Source: UBA668 sp046076025 (lineage in GTDB: Bacteria; Actinomycetota; Acidimicrobiia; Acidimicrobiales; Ilumatobacteraceae). Taken from it: 21,583 nt of DNA. This document shows, piece by piece, positions 1-9,921 of this stretch (positions within the stretch are counted from its first letter, which is position 1; each line of letters starts with the position of its first letter). The notes beneath the pieces are model-generated. The model was not told where the DNA came from. It searched no databases and was given only the letters and a program-made list of their open reading frames with translations. The position numbers and the translations under genes were made by a program. The stretch lies in the NCBI GenBank assembly GCA_046076025.1, contig JBJTRF010000006.1:1-21583 (forward strand), given 5' to 3'.

Positions 1-48
1 CTGACCGAAATGTCTGTTTGCGATCTAGCGGCAAGTAATCGTCGGGTG

Positions 49-54
49 TACCTT
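49..54 (+). promoter_or_regulatory. possible -10 element ahead of the cox operon
   Basis: The hexamer TACCTT fits the actinobacterial TANNNT pattern and would place a transcript start about 31 bases before the ATG of the first gene, leaving room for its ribosome binding site. No convincing -35 element lies at the right distance, and the operon's true promoter could be outside the window. Weak call. Confidence 0.22.
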
Positions 55-91
55 GCCCGGGTCGCCGTCGGCGGTCCGAGGGGAGGATCCA

Positions 92-328
92 ATGGCCATC
101 GAGTCGTCCGGTCACAGTGCCGGGAATCCGCGTCTGTACGAACTCATCGAGCACTCGCCCAAGACGGGCAAGAGCCCGACCGTGTGGGCATGGCCCCGGT
201 TGATCGACCACCTGAAGGTGGCTGGTCAGCCGGTGCAGGGCCCGTGGCCGCCTCACCAGGAGCCCCGACCCGACCCCGATGCCGAGTCGCTGCCCACCGC
301 CGTGCCCGACACCGGCCGCCCCCGCTAG
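92..328 (+). CDS. 78-aa unknown protein, first gene of the cox operon
   Basis: I do not recognise this protein. The ATG at 92 is chosen because GGAGG lies at 82-86, five bases ahead; an earlier in-frame ATG at 53 lacks such a site. The first half is polar with aromatic residues (SPTVWAWPRLIDHL around residues 29-42). The second half is rich in proline and aspartate (PWPPHQEPRPDPD) and probably disordered. There is no membrane segment, signal peptide or cysteine. It ends 26 bases before coxM on the same strand and is probably co-transcribed with it, which suggests a CODH-related role, but that is inference from position only. Confidence 0.7.
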   Translation: MAIESSGHSAGNPRLYELIEHSPKTGKSPTVWAWPRLIDHLKVAGQPVQGPWPPHQEPRPDPDAESLPTAVPDTGRPR

Positions 329-354
329 CCGCCCACCGAGAGGACCGAGGGAAC

Positions 355-1227
355 ATGTACCCGTCACGATTCCGCTACGAGGCACCCACCACCGTCGAGG
401 AGGCGATCGCGCTCCTGACGGAAGGCAAGGGCGAGGCCAAGATCCTCGCCGGGGGACAGAGCCTCGTGCCGATGCTGAAGCTCCGCTTCGCCTCGCCCGA
501 GATGCTCGTCGACATCAATGGCATCGACAGCCTCCGCTACCACCACTTCGACGATTCCGGGGCGCTGCACATCGGCGCCCTCTGCCGACACGAAGACCTC
601 GAGCGCTCGACGGTGATCGCACGCCAGCCAACCGTCGCCGCTGCTGCGCCGCTCGTCGCCGATCCCATCGTGCGCACCCGCGGCACGTTCGTCGGCTCGG
701 TGTGCCACGCCGACCCGCAGGGCGACTGGGCCGCCTGCATGGTGGCGCTCGACGGCCACATCGTCGCCCGCGGCCCCAAGGGCACCCGCACCATCAAGGT
801 GCGCGAGTTCGTCACGGGTCCCTTCCAGAACGTCCTCGACTACGACGAGATCGCCATCGAGGCCGTCGTCCCGGCGCCCACGGGCGTCGCCCACGGCGGC
901 TACCTCAAGCTCGAGCGCCGCGTCGGCGACTTCGCCACCGCTGCCGTCGCCGTCGCCGTCGACATCTCCGGCGGCACGGTGCGCCGCGCCGGCGTGGCAC
1001 TCACCGGTGTCGGCTCCACCACCGTGCATGCCGTCGAGGCCGGAGAGGCCCTCGTCGGCGGGCCGCTCACCGAGGCTGCCATCCAGCGCGCCGCCGAGGC
1101 CGCTGCCGCCGCCGCAAAGCCGCGCACCGATCACCGTGGCAGCGCCACCTACAAGCGACACATCATCAACACGTTCACTGCGCGTGTCCTGCGGGGCATC
1201 GCCGAGTCAACCGAGAAGGCTGCCTGA
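355..1227 (+). CDS. coxM: carbon monoxide dehydrogenase medium (FAD) subunit CoxM
   Basis: This 290-aa protein is the flavoprotein subunit of the (MSL)2 CO dehydrogenase, passing electrons from the iron-sulfur subunit through FAD towards the respiratory chain. The two FAD-contacting motifs of the family are visible: AGGQS at residues 32-36 and TRGTFVGSVCHADP at 108-121. Its length matches known CoxM proteins (about 288 aa). The ATG at 355 follows a purine-rich stretch (GAGGACCGAGGGAAC) and matches the usual N-terminus with its early RFRYEAP segment; the frame is open further upstream but overlaps the 78-aa gene. coxS follows one base after the stop, in the order M-S-L typical of form I operons. 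Xanthine dehydrogenase FAD subunits are related, but the neighbouring CoxL decides the identity. Confidence 0.96.
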   Translation: MYPSRFRYEAPTTVEEAIALLTEGKGEAKILAGGQSLVPMLKLRFASPEMLVDINGIDSLRYHHFDDSGALHIGALCRHEDLERSTVIARQPTVAAAAPLVADPIVRTRGTFVGSVCHADPQGDWAACMVALDGHIVARGPKGTRTIKVREFVTGPFQNVLDYDEIAIEAVVPAPTGVAHGGYLKLERRVGDFATAAVAVAVDISGGTVRRAGVALTGVGSTTVHAVEAGEALVGGPLTEAAIQRAAEAAAAAAKPRTDHRGSATYKRHIINTFTARVLRGIAESTEKAA

Positions 1228-1228
1228 C

Positions 1229-1753
<525 letters not shown>

Positions 1754-1764
1754 GAGGGGTCATC

Positions 1765-4145
<2,381 letters not shown>

Positions 4146-4149
<4 letters not shown>

Positions 4150-5096
4150 CCACCCCGCTCGACGGCTGGGGCGTAATGGAACGCGCACTCGAGCTCACGC
4201 GCGCCGGCGAGGCCTTCGCGCTCGCCACGGTCGTGTGGCGCAAGGCCCCGTCGTCGGGCCAGCACGGGTCGCGGGCCATCGTCACCGCAGGCGGCGAGCT
4301 GTACGGCTGGATCGGCGGAGCGTGCGCCGAGCCGGTCATCATCCGCGAGGCGCAGAAGGCCATCCAGGAGGGCTCGCCCCGCCTTGTGTGGCTCGGGCAG
4401 CCCGACGAGTTCGAGGGCATGCACGTGCCGAACGGCGTGATGACGGTGCCGATGTCGTGCCAGAGCGAGGGCGCCCTGCAGATCTACATCGAGCCCTCGA
4501 GCACGTCACCGCACCTTGTCATCGTCGGCCGCTCGCCGATGGCCGTCACGCTGTCCGAGATGGCCTCGCTGCTCGACTGGCATGTCGACCTCGTCGACGG
4601 CGGCGAGTTCACGGCCGGCACTGCCAGCAACGGATCGGTCGTCGTCATCGCCACCCAGGGCCACGGTGACGAGGACGTGCTCGAGACAGCGATCGGCATC
4701 GCGCCCGCCTACCTCGGCGTGGTGGCGTCGGCCAAGCGCAGCGACGCGCTGCGGGGCTACCTCGCCGACCGGGGATTCGACCGCCGGGTCATCGACGTCA
4801 TCCGCATGCCGGTCAGTCTCGACCTCGGCCACACCACCCACCGCGAGGTGGCCGTCGCCGTGCTCGCCGAACTCGTGCAGCGACGGGCGGCCGGCGAGTT
4901 CCCCGTGGCCGCGGCCGTCGCCGCGCAGCGTCCCGACGACGTCGTCGACCCTGTGTGCGGCATGACCGTCGCCGCCAATCCCGCCAACTACCCCGTCGAC
5001 CACGACGGGCGCACGTTCTACTTCTGCTGCCCCGGCTGCAGGTACTCGTTCAAGAAAGACCCCGACTCATTCCTCTCGCAGGAGGTCTCATGCTGA
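4146..5096 (+). CDS. XdhC/CoxF-CoxI family maturation protein with C-terminal YHS domain
   Basis: The 316-aa product has an N-terminal XdhC-type domain (about residues 10-120; GGACAEP at 58-64 and MSCQSEGALQIYIEP at 103-117 match conserved cysteine-containing patches). A Rossmann-like XdhC C-terminal domain follows (about 122-245, starting PHLVIVGRS). A YHS domain lies at 266-310 (DPVCGM 268-273, FYFCCPGC 291-298, cysteines 271, 294, 295, 298), and the last residue is Cys316. XdhC proteins protect and deliver molybdenum cofactor to apo-enzymes; YHS domains often bind metal ions. GTG at 4146 overlaps the coxL stop (GTGA), so coupled translation is likely; ATG at 4176 is possible. It corresponds to CoxF/CoxI-type proteins of cox clusters, but which one cannot be decided here. 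Confidence 0.88.
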
Positions 5097-5680
5097 TCAA
5101 CCAGAGGCTCGAAGTACCCCAGCCGCTCGACGCGGTGTGGGAGTTCTTCGGCGACATCCCGCAAGTGGCCGCCTGCCTGCCGGGCGCCAACCTCTCCAAC
5201 CAGGTGGGCGACAGCCGCTACGAGGGCGACGTACTCATCAAGGCCGGGCCGGTGAAACTCGAGTTCGCAGGTGCGGCCGAGATCAAGGACCGCAACCAGG
5301 CCACGCGCACCATTGTCGTCGACGCGTCGGGCGCCGAGAAGAAGGGCCGCGGCCAGGCCACGCTCGCGCTCACCGCCGTGCTGTCGCAGGCGGGCAAGGG
5401 CACCCGGGTCGACATCGCACTCGACCTCGTGCTCTCCGGCGCCGCCGCCCAGTACGGCCGCGGCCTCGTCGCCGACGTCACCGCCGTGCTGCTCGACGAG
5501 TTCTCGAACGGCATGCAACTCCGCCTCGATGCCAAGGCCCGGGGAATCGATCCCTCGATGATCGGTGCCCCCAAGCCTGCCAGCGGCATCTCGATCGCCC
5601 TGCGCGCGGCGCGCATGGCCCTCGCCCGAGTCGCACGCCGCTTCTTCGTTCCGTATCAACCGCAGCCCACGGGCCGCTGA
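5090..5680 (+). CDS. coxG: CoxG, CODH membrane-recruitment protein (SRPBCC/START-like fold)
   Basis: A 196-aa member of the CoxG family. In other CO oxidisers CoxG links CODH to the membrane and has been reported to carry menaquinone to the enzyme. The N-terminal signature INQRLEVPQPLDAVWEFFGDI (first 23 residues) and the pattern PQVAACLPGA are typical, and the SRPBCC domain covers about residues 1-152. After a linker (153-166), residues 167-187 (ISIALRAARMALARVARRFF) form a likely amphipathic, arginine-rich helix suited to membrane or partner binding. The ATG overlaps the preceding stop by 7 bases and has GGAGG at 5081-5085. It is followed at 10 bases by the first of five small membrane-protein genes. 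Confidence 0.93.
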   Translation: MLINQRLEVPQPLDAVWEFFGDIPQVAACLPGANLSNQVGDSRYEGDVLIKAGPVKLEFAGAAEIKDRNQATRTIVVDASGAEKKGRGQATLALTAVLSQAGKGTRVDIALDLVLSGAAAQYGRGLVADVTAVLLDEFSNGMQLRLDAKARGIDPSMIGAPKPASGISIALRAARMALARVARRFFVPYQPQPTGR

Positions 5681-5690
5681 GGAGGTTCCG

Positions 5691-5945
5691 ATGACACTCT
5701 GGGGATTGGGGAACATCATCCTCCTGGTGGTGGTCGTCCCCGTACTGGTCGCACTGCTGAGCCGATTGCTCGGCGCTCTCGAGCGCATCCGCGCCGCAGC
5801 CGACGACACACTTGCCGGCGGCGTCGCGCTGATCGGCCAGCTCGACACGGCGCCCGAGTTGCTCGACATCACCGACCGCACCGTTGCCGACGTCGCCAAT
5901 GGCGCCGTGCGCTACGCCGGTTCCGTCTCGAAGCTGTTGGGCTGA
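5691..5945 (+). CDS. small single-span membrane protein 1 of the cox operon
   Basis: This 84-aa protein has one hydrophobic segment near the N-terminus (about residues 5-24, ILLVVVVPVLVALL), followed by arginines (R25, R32, R34), predicting an outside N-terminus and a cytoplasmic tail of about 60 residues. GGAGG at 5681-5685 supports the ATG at 5691. The tail contains LAGGVALI (41-48) and TAPELL (53-58), nearly repeated at the same positions in the next protein (LEGGVAVI 40-47, TVPTVL 53-58), so the two genes are probably duplicates. No known family recognised. Its place after coxG suggests a role at the membrane end of CODH, such as docking or quinone coupling, but this is inference. Confidence 0.82.
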   Translation: MTLWGLGNIILLVVVVPVLVALLSRLLGALERIRAAADDTLAGGVALIGQLDTAPELLDITDRTVADVANGAVRYAGSVSKLLG

Positions 5946-5958
5946 GGAGGACAACGCC

Positions 5959-6186
5959 ATGACCACTGCCGCCATCGTCACGCTCGTGATCGCCGGCCTC
6001 ATCGTCGCTGCCGCTGCGCTGGGCCTGTTCCGAGCCGTCATGCACCTCGTCGCCGTCAGGCGCACGCTGGCCGCCCTCGAGGGCGGTGTCGCCGTGATCG
6101 TCGCCAAGACGAGCACCGTGCCCACCGTGCTGCCGTCGGTGAACGCCAGCCTGAAGCCTGTCCGCGACTTCTGCGAAGGGATCTGA
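5959..6186 (+). CDS. small single-span membrane protein 2 of the cox operon
   Basis: This 75-aa protein has one membrane helix at about residues 4-24 (AIVTLVIAGLIVAAAALGLF), then arginines at R25, R34 and R35, and a short tail ending in VRDFCEGI. The ATG at 5959 is preceded by GAGGAGG about 8 bases upstream, and the gene begins 13 bases after its neighbour. LEGGVAVI (40-47) and TVPTVL (53-58) match the preceding protein in sequence and spacing. It is the shortest of the five and contains one cysteine (C72). No named family recognised. Confidence 0.8.
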   Translation: MTTAAIVTLVIAGLIVAAAALGLFRAVMHLVAVRRTLAALEGGVAVIVAKTSTVPTVLPSVNASLKPVRDFCEGI

Positions 6187-6196
6187 GGAGAACCCC

Positions 6197-6460
6197 ATGC
6201 TTGCCCTGCTCGCTGCATCGAACACCGGCTGGGTGGTCGGCTATGTCATCGGCATCGTCGTGGTGCTGGTAGTCGTCGCCCTCGTCTTGCCGATCCTGCT
6301 CCTGGCCCGCTCGATCGGCGGCCAGGCCCAGCGCATCAACACCGGCCTCACTTCCGCCGTCACCAACACGGCGGCGCTGAAGGAACTGAACACCACCATC
6401 GAATCCGCCGCTGTCATCGCCGATGGCCTGCGGCGCGGGCGCAAGAAGCTGGGAGGCTGA
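6197..6460 (+). CDS. small single-span membrane protein 3 of the cox operon
   Basis: This 87-aa protein has a long hydrophobic segment (about residues 12-37, rich in valine, isoleucine and leucine) after a short polar N-terminus (AASNTG). Arg38 then starts a polar tail with the pattern INTGLTSAVTNTAALKELN and a basic end (GLRRGRKKLGG). The ATG at 6197 has GAGGAG about 6 bases ahead and starts 10 bases after the previous stop. The tail resembles that of the fourth protein (NT followed by A/L-rich heptads and (A)D/EGL), suggesting a common origin and a helical or coiled-coil tail. Function unknown. Confidence 0.8.
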   Translation: MLALLAASNTGWVVGYVIGIVVVLVVVALVLPILLLARSIGGQAQRINTGLTSAVTNTAALKELNTTIESAAVIADGLRRGRKKLGG

Positions 6461-6461
6461 G

Positions 6462-6746
6462 ATGATCGCCCTGACCGACACCCAAGAGACCCTCTGGTGG
6501 ATCGCCATCGTGGCCGGCTTCGTGGTCGTGCTCGCCGTGGCGGGCCTGCTCACCACCCTCGTCGTGCTCGTGCGCACGATCGAGCGCAGGGTCGCCGTCA
6601 GCAAGGCCACCCTTGAGCAGGCGAAGGCCAACACCGACGACACGGCGCTGATCGCACAGACAGCCGACCGTGTCGACGCCGTCCTCGCAGAAGGCCTGGA
6701 GCACCACCTGTTCCTCGGCCGTGTCCTCGACAAGGTTCGCTCATGA
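6462..6746 (+). CDS. small single-span membrane protein 4 of the cox operon
   Basis: This 94-aa protein has one membrane segment at about residues 12-37 (LWWIAIVAGFVVVLAVAGLL onwards), then RTIERR and a predicted helical tail (KATLEQAKANTDD, then AQTADRVDAVLAEGLEHH). The start at 6462 lies one base after the previous stop; GGGAGG at 6451-6456, inside the previous gene, serves as ribosome binding site. The stop overlaps the next start (ATGA). It resembles protein 3 in layout and in the tail (NT...AD..(L)AEGL). No enzyme motif is visible. Confidence 0.8.
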   Translation: MIALTDTQETLWWIAIVAGFVVVLAVAGLLTTLVVLVRTIERRVAVSKATLEQAKANTDDTALIAQTADRVDAVLAEGLEHHLFLGRVLDKVRS

Positions 6747-7108
6747 CCACGCTCGTCGTCCTCACCGTCATCGACATCGTCCTGCTCATCGCCGGACTGG
6801 CGATCTACCTGTACATCGTCGGCGGCCAGCTCAACCGCGTCGGCCAGGGCCTCGAGGAGGCCGCCAACCTCGTATGGGCCATCAAGAAGAATGCGGAGGC
6901 GATCGAGCCCGGCGTCGAGCACATCAACCGCTCAGGCGGCGTGGTCGCCGGAGCCCTGCCGCTGCTCTACGGGTTCGCCGAGGGCATCGTTCGCGGCGCC
7001 ACCTACCAGCCCGAGCCCGAGGGCACCGAGCGCCCGCCGGCAAAGCCCGCAATGGGCACCCGCCGGTCGCGCCAGCTCGAGGGCGTCGGCTTCCGACCCC
7101 CGAGCTGA
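6743..7108 (+). CDS. small single-span membrane protein 5 of the cox operon
   Basis: This 121-aa protein is the largest of the five. Its membrane segment begins almost at the N-terminus (about residues 3-27, containing LLIAGLAIYLYIVGG). A helical stretch follows (LNRVGQGLEEAANLVWAIKKN), then a second weakly hydrophobic region (GGVVAGALPLLYGFAEGIVRG, about 65-86). The tail is rich in proline, arginine and glutamate and probably disordered. The start overlaps the previous stop by 4 bases. This is the last gene of the cox structural operon, ending 3 bases before the converging maturation operon. Function unknown. Confidence 0.8.
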   Translation: MTTLVVLTVIDIVLLIAGLAIYLYIVGGQLNRVGQGLEEAANLVWAIKKNAEAIEPGVEHINRSGGVVAGALPLLYGFAEGIVRGATYQPEPEGTERPPAKPAMGTRRSRQLEGVGFRPPS

Positions 7109-7111
7109 GGC

Positions 7112-7567
7112 TCAACCCGGCCGATCGCCCTGGCGGTCAGGCGGACTCTCTGACGTGGTCAGTGGGCCCGTGGTAGGCGCCGAGTACGAACCGATCCACT
7201 CGGCTTTCCACGTGGCATCGAACTGCTCGGGGTTGCAACTCGGCTTGTAGACCGAGATCAACTCCCGCGCGATCTGCTCGCGATGCGAACGCAGGCCGCC
7301 CGGCACCTCGTAGATGCAGATCTGCAGGTTCCACTTCGTGCCCGCCCGCTTGATCCAGTCGGGCGCGAACGAGTGCTTGAAGGGGAACCGCTCGGCACTG
7401 AGGTCGTCGGCGTGGCCGACGAAGATCACCGAGTACTCCTGCGGCTTGCGCTCGGGATCGTTGCGAGTCAGCACGGCGTAGACGGCGGCGCATGCCGGCG
7501 CCGTCCAACCGGCCAGGGTGCGCGGCCCCTCGAACGGATAGCCCGCCAGCGAGCCGAGCCGGATCAC
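7112..7567 (-). CDS. 151-aa protein resembling a divergent GIY-YIG domain, last gene of the cox maturation operon
   Basis: The sequence follows the order of GIY-YIG motifs: AAVYAVL (27-33) in place of GIY, VIFVGHADDL (47-56) in place of YIG plus the following loop, then REQIARELISVYKPSCN (96-112) with a glutamate-containing helix and terminal asparagine. The usual catalytic arginine after the YIG loop is not obvious, so nuclease activity is doubtful. The C-terminal 25 residues look disordered. The GTG start overlaps the stop of the upstream gene by four bases (GTGA), so expression is probably coupled. Family assignment is by eye and tentative; a structural or binding role is as likely as DNA cutting. 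Confidence 0.62.
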   Translation of the reverse strand: MIRLGSLAGYPFEGPRTLAGWTAPACAAVYAVLTRNDPERKPQEYSVIFVGHADDLSAERFPFKHSFAPDWIKRAGTKWNLQICIYEVPGGLRSHREQIARELISVYKPSCNPEQFDATWKAEWIGSYSAPTTGPLTTSESPPDRQGDRPG

Positions 7568-7851
7568 TGGTCCCAGTGCTCCAAGTCGTCGGTCTCACTG
7601 ATGGTCTCGGCGCGAGTGACGGGCCACTCCGGCAGGCCGGCACGGCGCACGGCATCGGCGAACGCGACGATGGCGAGGTCGACCGCGGCGTCGGAGTCGG
7701 TGGCATCGACGATGATCTGGGCGCCGTACGACATCGACCCGGCCCCGCTCGCAATGCCGTCGAGCGGCGCCACGGCATCGGCCAGCTCGACCACTTCGGC
7801 GAGCGTGATCTCGCGGTCACCCTCGGCCACCACCGAGACGCTGAACCTCAT
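7564..7851 (-). CDS. 95-aa unknown protein in the cox maturation operon
   Basis: An ATG with a good upstream site (GAGGGGAG, ending 6 bases before the ATG) starts a 95-aa soluble protein. It begins with a beta strand (RFSVSVVAE), then a helix (LAEVVELADAV), a strand-like stretch (YGAQIIVDAT), another helix (AAVDLAIVAFADAVRRAG) and an ending with LPEWPVTRAETIS. This suggests a small alpha/beta ferredoxin-like fold. I recognise the general type among actinobacterial hypothetical proteins but know no function. It lies 40 bases after coxE and overlaps the next gene by 4 bases, so these belong to one transcript, though the pair may not be specific to CO metabolism. Confidence 0.75.
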   Translation of the reverse strand: MRFSVSVVAEGDREITLAEVVELADAVAPLDGIASGAGSMSYGAQIIVDATDSDAAVDLAIVAFADAVRRAGLPEWPVTRAETISETDDLEHWDQ

Positions 7852-7891
7852 GGCTGACTCCCCTCGTCGGTCTCGACGGATCCAGTGTGCC

Positions 7892-9037
7892 TCATCGCAG
7901 CCCCGGCAGCGCTCGGGCGAACTCCTCGAGGCTCGCCAGGTTGTGGCCCGACTGGATGTCGTCGATGTACGGCTCGGCCACGAGCATCGCCATCGACGTC
8001 AGCGGCCGGTCGGGGTTGTCGCCGCGATGCGGGTTCACCCACACGATCCGGTGACACAGCCGGTCGAGCTGCGACATCGCCCGGTCGAGCACCTCGGGAT
8101 CGCCGCGGTCGAGCCCGTCGGAGCAGATGACGACGATGCCGCCCCTCGTGAGCCCACGCCTCGCCCACCGCCGCACGAACGCCGCCAGCGAATCGCCGAT
8201 GCGCGTGCCCCCGTCCCAGTCGAAGACGCTCTCGGCAGCACGGGCCATCGCCTCGTCGGGGCGCCGCCGGTCGAGCTGGCGAGTGATCCGCGTGAGCCTG
8301 GTGCCGAAGCAGAACACCTCGACCCTGCCCGCCGACCGCCTCGCCGAGTAGGCGAACTGCAGGAGATTTCGCGAGTAGTCGGACATCGACCCGGACACGT
8401 CGAGCAGCAGCACGAGCGGCCGCACCTTGCGCCGCCGCTCGCTGAACACGAAGTCGACCGGGTCGCCGTGGCGCCGCATCAGCTCTCGAGCCATTCGCCG
8501 CATGTGCAGGCGGCGCCCGTCGCGTTCGGGCCGGACACGACGCGTGCGGCGACGGGGTGGCGTGAGCCTGATAGTCGACATGATGCGGCGCAGTGCCGCT
8601 AGCTCGGCGGGTGTGCACTCGTTGAACCGCTTGGTGCGGTACACGTCGACGGGCGACGCCATGTAGCCCAGGTGCACTTCCTCGTCGTTGCCGCCGCCCT
8701 GCGACTCTGACTCGCTGTCGGGAATCTGCAGCACCGACTGGCCATTGGCCGACGACGCAAGGGTTGTCCGTGGGTCGTCGGGGGCCGACGGGCGCTCGTC
8801 GAGGAAGAACTGGCGGAACACGTTGTCGTAGACGGGGATGTGGTCGCGCTTGGCGACCAGCGCCGTTCGTCCGGCCCAGTAGACATCGAGGATGTCGGTG
8901 GGGTCGAGTTGCAGCACCGACTGGCAGAACGCCATCACGTCGTCGGTGCCGACGGGAAGATCGGCGGTGCGAAGGGCGTGGCCGAAATCGACGAACAGTT
9001 CGACGTAGCCGCCGTCGGCGATCGTCGCGTCAGGCAT
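7892..9037 (-). CDS. coxE: CoxE, VWA-domain protein for CODH maturation
   Basis: This 381-aa protein belongs to the CoxE-type von Willebrand factor A family, which acts with the AAA+ protein CoxD in assembling the Mo-Cu centre. The metal-ion-dependent adhesion site is complete: DVSGS at residues 213-217, threonine in GGTRIGDSL (276-284) and aspartate in SDGLDRGD (306-313). The N-terminal half has the usual helical region, with an acidic and glycine-rich stretch around 107-121 (DSESESQGGGNDEE), and a very arginine-rich segment at 162-205 precedes the VWA domain. The ATG overlaps the coxD stop by 8 bases, so the two are translated together, as in other cox clusters. Confidence 0.94.
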   Translation of the reverse strand: MPDATIADGGYVELFVDFGHALRTADLPVGTDDVMAFCQSVLQLDPTDILDVYWAGRTALVAKRDHIPVYDNVFRQFFLDERPSAPDDPRTTLASSANGQSVLQIPDSESESQGGGNDEEVHLGYMASPVDVYRTKRFNECTPAELAALRRIMSTIRLTPPRRRTRRVRPERDGRRLHMRRMARELMRRHGDPVDFVFSERRRKVRPLVLLLDVSGSMSDYSRNLLQFAYSARRSAGRVEVFCFGTRLTRITRQLDRRRPDEAMARAAESVFDWDGGTRIGDSLAAFVRRWARRGLTRGGIVVICSDGLDRGDPEVLDRAMSQLDRLCHRIVWVNPHRGDNPDRPLTSMAMLVAEPYIDDIQSGHNLASLEEFARALPGLR

Positions 9038-9911
9038 CGCCGACCACGCGCCCCAGCGAGCCGGCCACCAGCTCGAGGTCGTCGCGGTCCTTCACCACTG
9101 CGCCCAGCGTGTCGGCGGCGGTCTGCTCGTCGAGCGTGTCGGCACCGATGGCATCGAGTGCCGCAACCCAGTCGAGCGTCTCGGCGACGCCGGGGGGCTT
9201 GGCGAGGTCCATGTCGCGGAGGCGGTTGACCGCCCCCACCACGCGAGAGGCCATGGCTGCGCGCACCTCGGGGATCCGCGTGGTCACAATGTCGACCTCG
9301 CGCTCGGGCGCCGGGAAGCCGATCCAGTGGTAGAGACAGCGCCGCTTCAGGGCGTCGTGCAGCTCGCGGGTGCGGTTCGAGGTGAGGATGACGAGCGGCT
9401 TCGACGTAGCGCGCACGGTGCCGCGCTCGGGAATGGTGACCTGGAAGTCGGAGAGAATCTCGAGCAGGAAGGCCTCGAACTCATCGTCGGCGCGATCGAC
9501 CTCGTCGACCAGCAGCACGCAGCCGGCACCAGCCCGGATCGCCTGCAGGAGAGGGCGCTCGACGAGGAACTCGTCGCCGTAGAGGCGGTCGATGCTGTCG
9601 TCGGCACCGGCCCTCGACTCGTGCAGCGCCCGCACCTGCAGCATCTGGCGGGCGTAGTCCCACTCGTACAGGGCTTGGCCGGCGTCGATGCCCTCGTAGC
9701 ACTGGAGCCGGATCAGTTCGCGCCCGTACAGACCGGCGAGGGTCTTGGCGAGCTCGGTCTTGCCCACCCCCACCTCGCCCTCGAGCAGCAGTGGGCGGCC
9801 GAGCGTGATCGACAGGAACGCAGCGGTGGCGAGACCGCGGTCGGCGAGATAGCCGACCCCGCGCAGCTGCTCGGTGAGCGCAGCGACGGACGGGGGCGGG
9901 AACTCGGCCAC
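9030..9911 (-). CDS. coxD: CoxD, MoxR-type AAA+ ATPase for CODH maturation
   Basis: A 293-aa AAA+ ATPase. In O. carboxidovorans CoxD is needed for sulfuration and copper insertion at the CODH active site and is thought to act as a chaperone. Walker A is GEVGVGKT (45-52), Walker B is VLLVDEVD (132-139), and sensor-1 asparagine lies in LTSNRTREL (176-184), followed by the ALKRR arginine patch (187-191). I chose GTG at 9911, because this leaves a 10-base gap after the 86-aa gene and gives a length close to the known 295-aa CoxD. A longer reading from 10016 would overlap that gene and adds sequence of unlikely composition. No clear Shine-Dalgarno site is seen, so coupling to the upstream gene is likely. 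Confidence 0.93.
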   Translation of the reverse strand: MAEFPPPSVAALTEQLRGVGYLADRGLATAAFLSITLGRPLLLEGEVGVGKTELAKTLAGLYGRELIRLQCYEGIDAGQALYEWDYARQMLQVRALHESRAGADDSIDRLYGDEFLVERPLLQAIRAGAGCVLLVDEVDRADDEFEAFLLEILSDFQVTIPERGTVRATSKPLVILTSNRTRELHDALKRRCLYHWIGFPAPEREVDIVTTRIPEVRAAMASRVVGAVNRLRDMDLAKPPGVAETLDWVAALDAIGADTLDEQTAADTLGAVVKDRDDLELVAGSLGRVVGDA

Positions 9912-9921
9912 GGGCGGTTGC

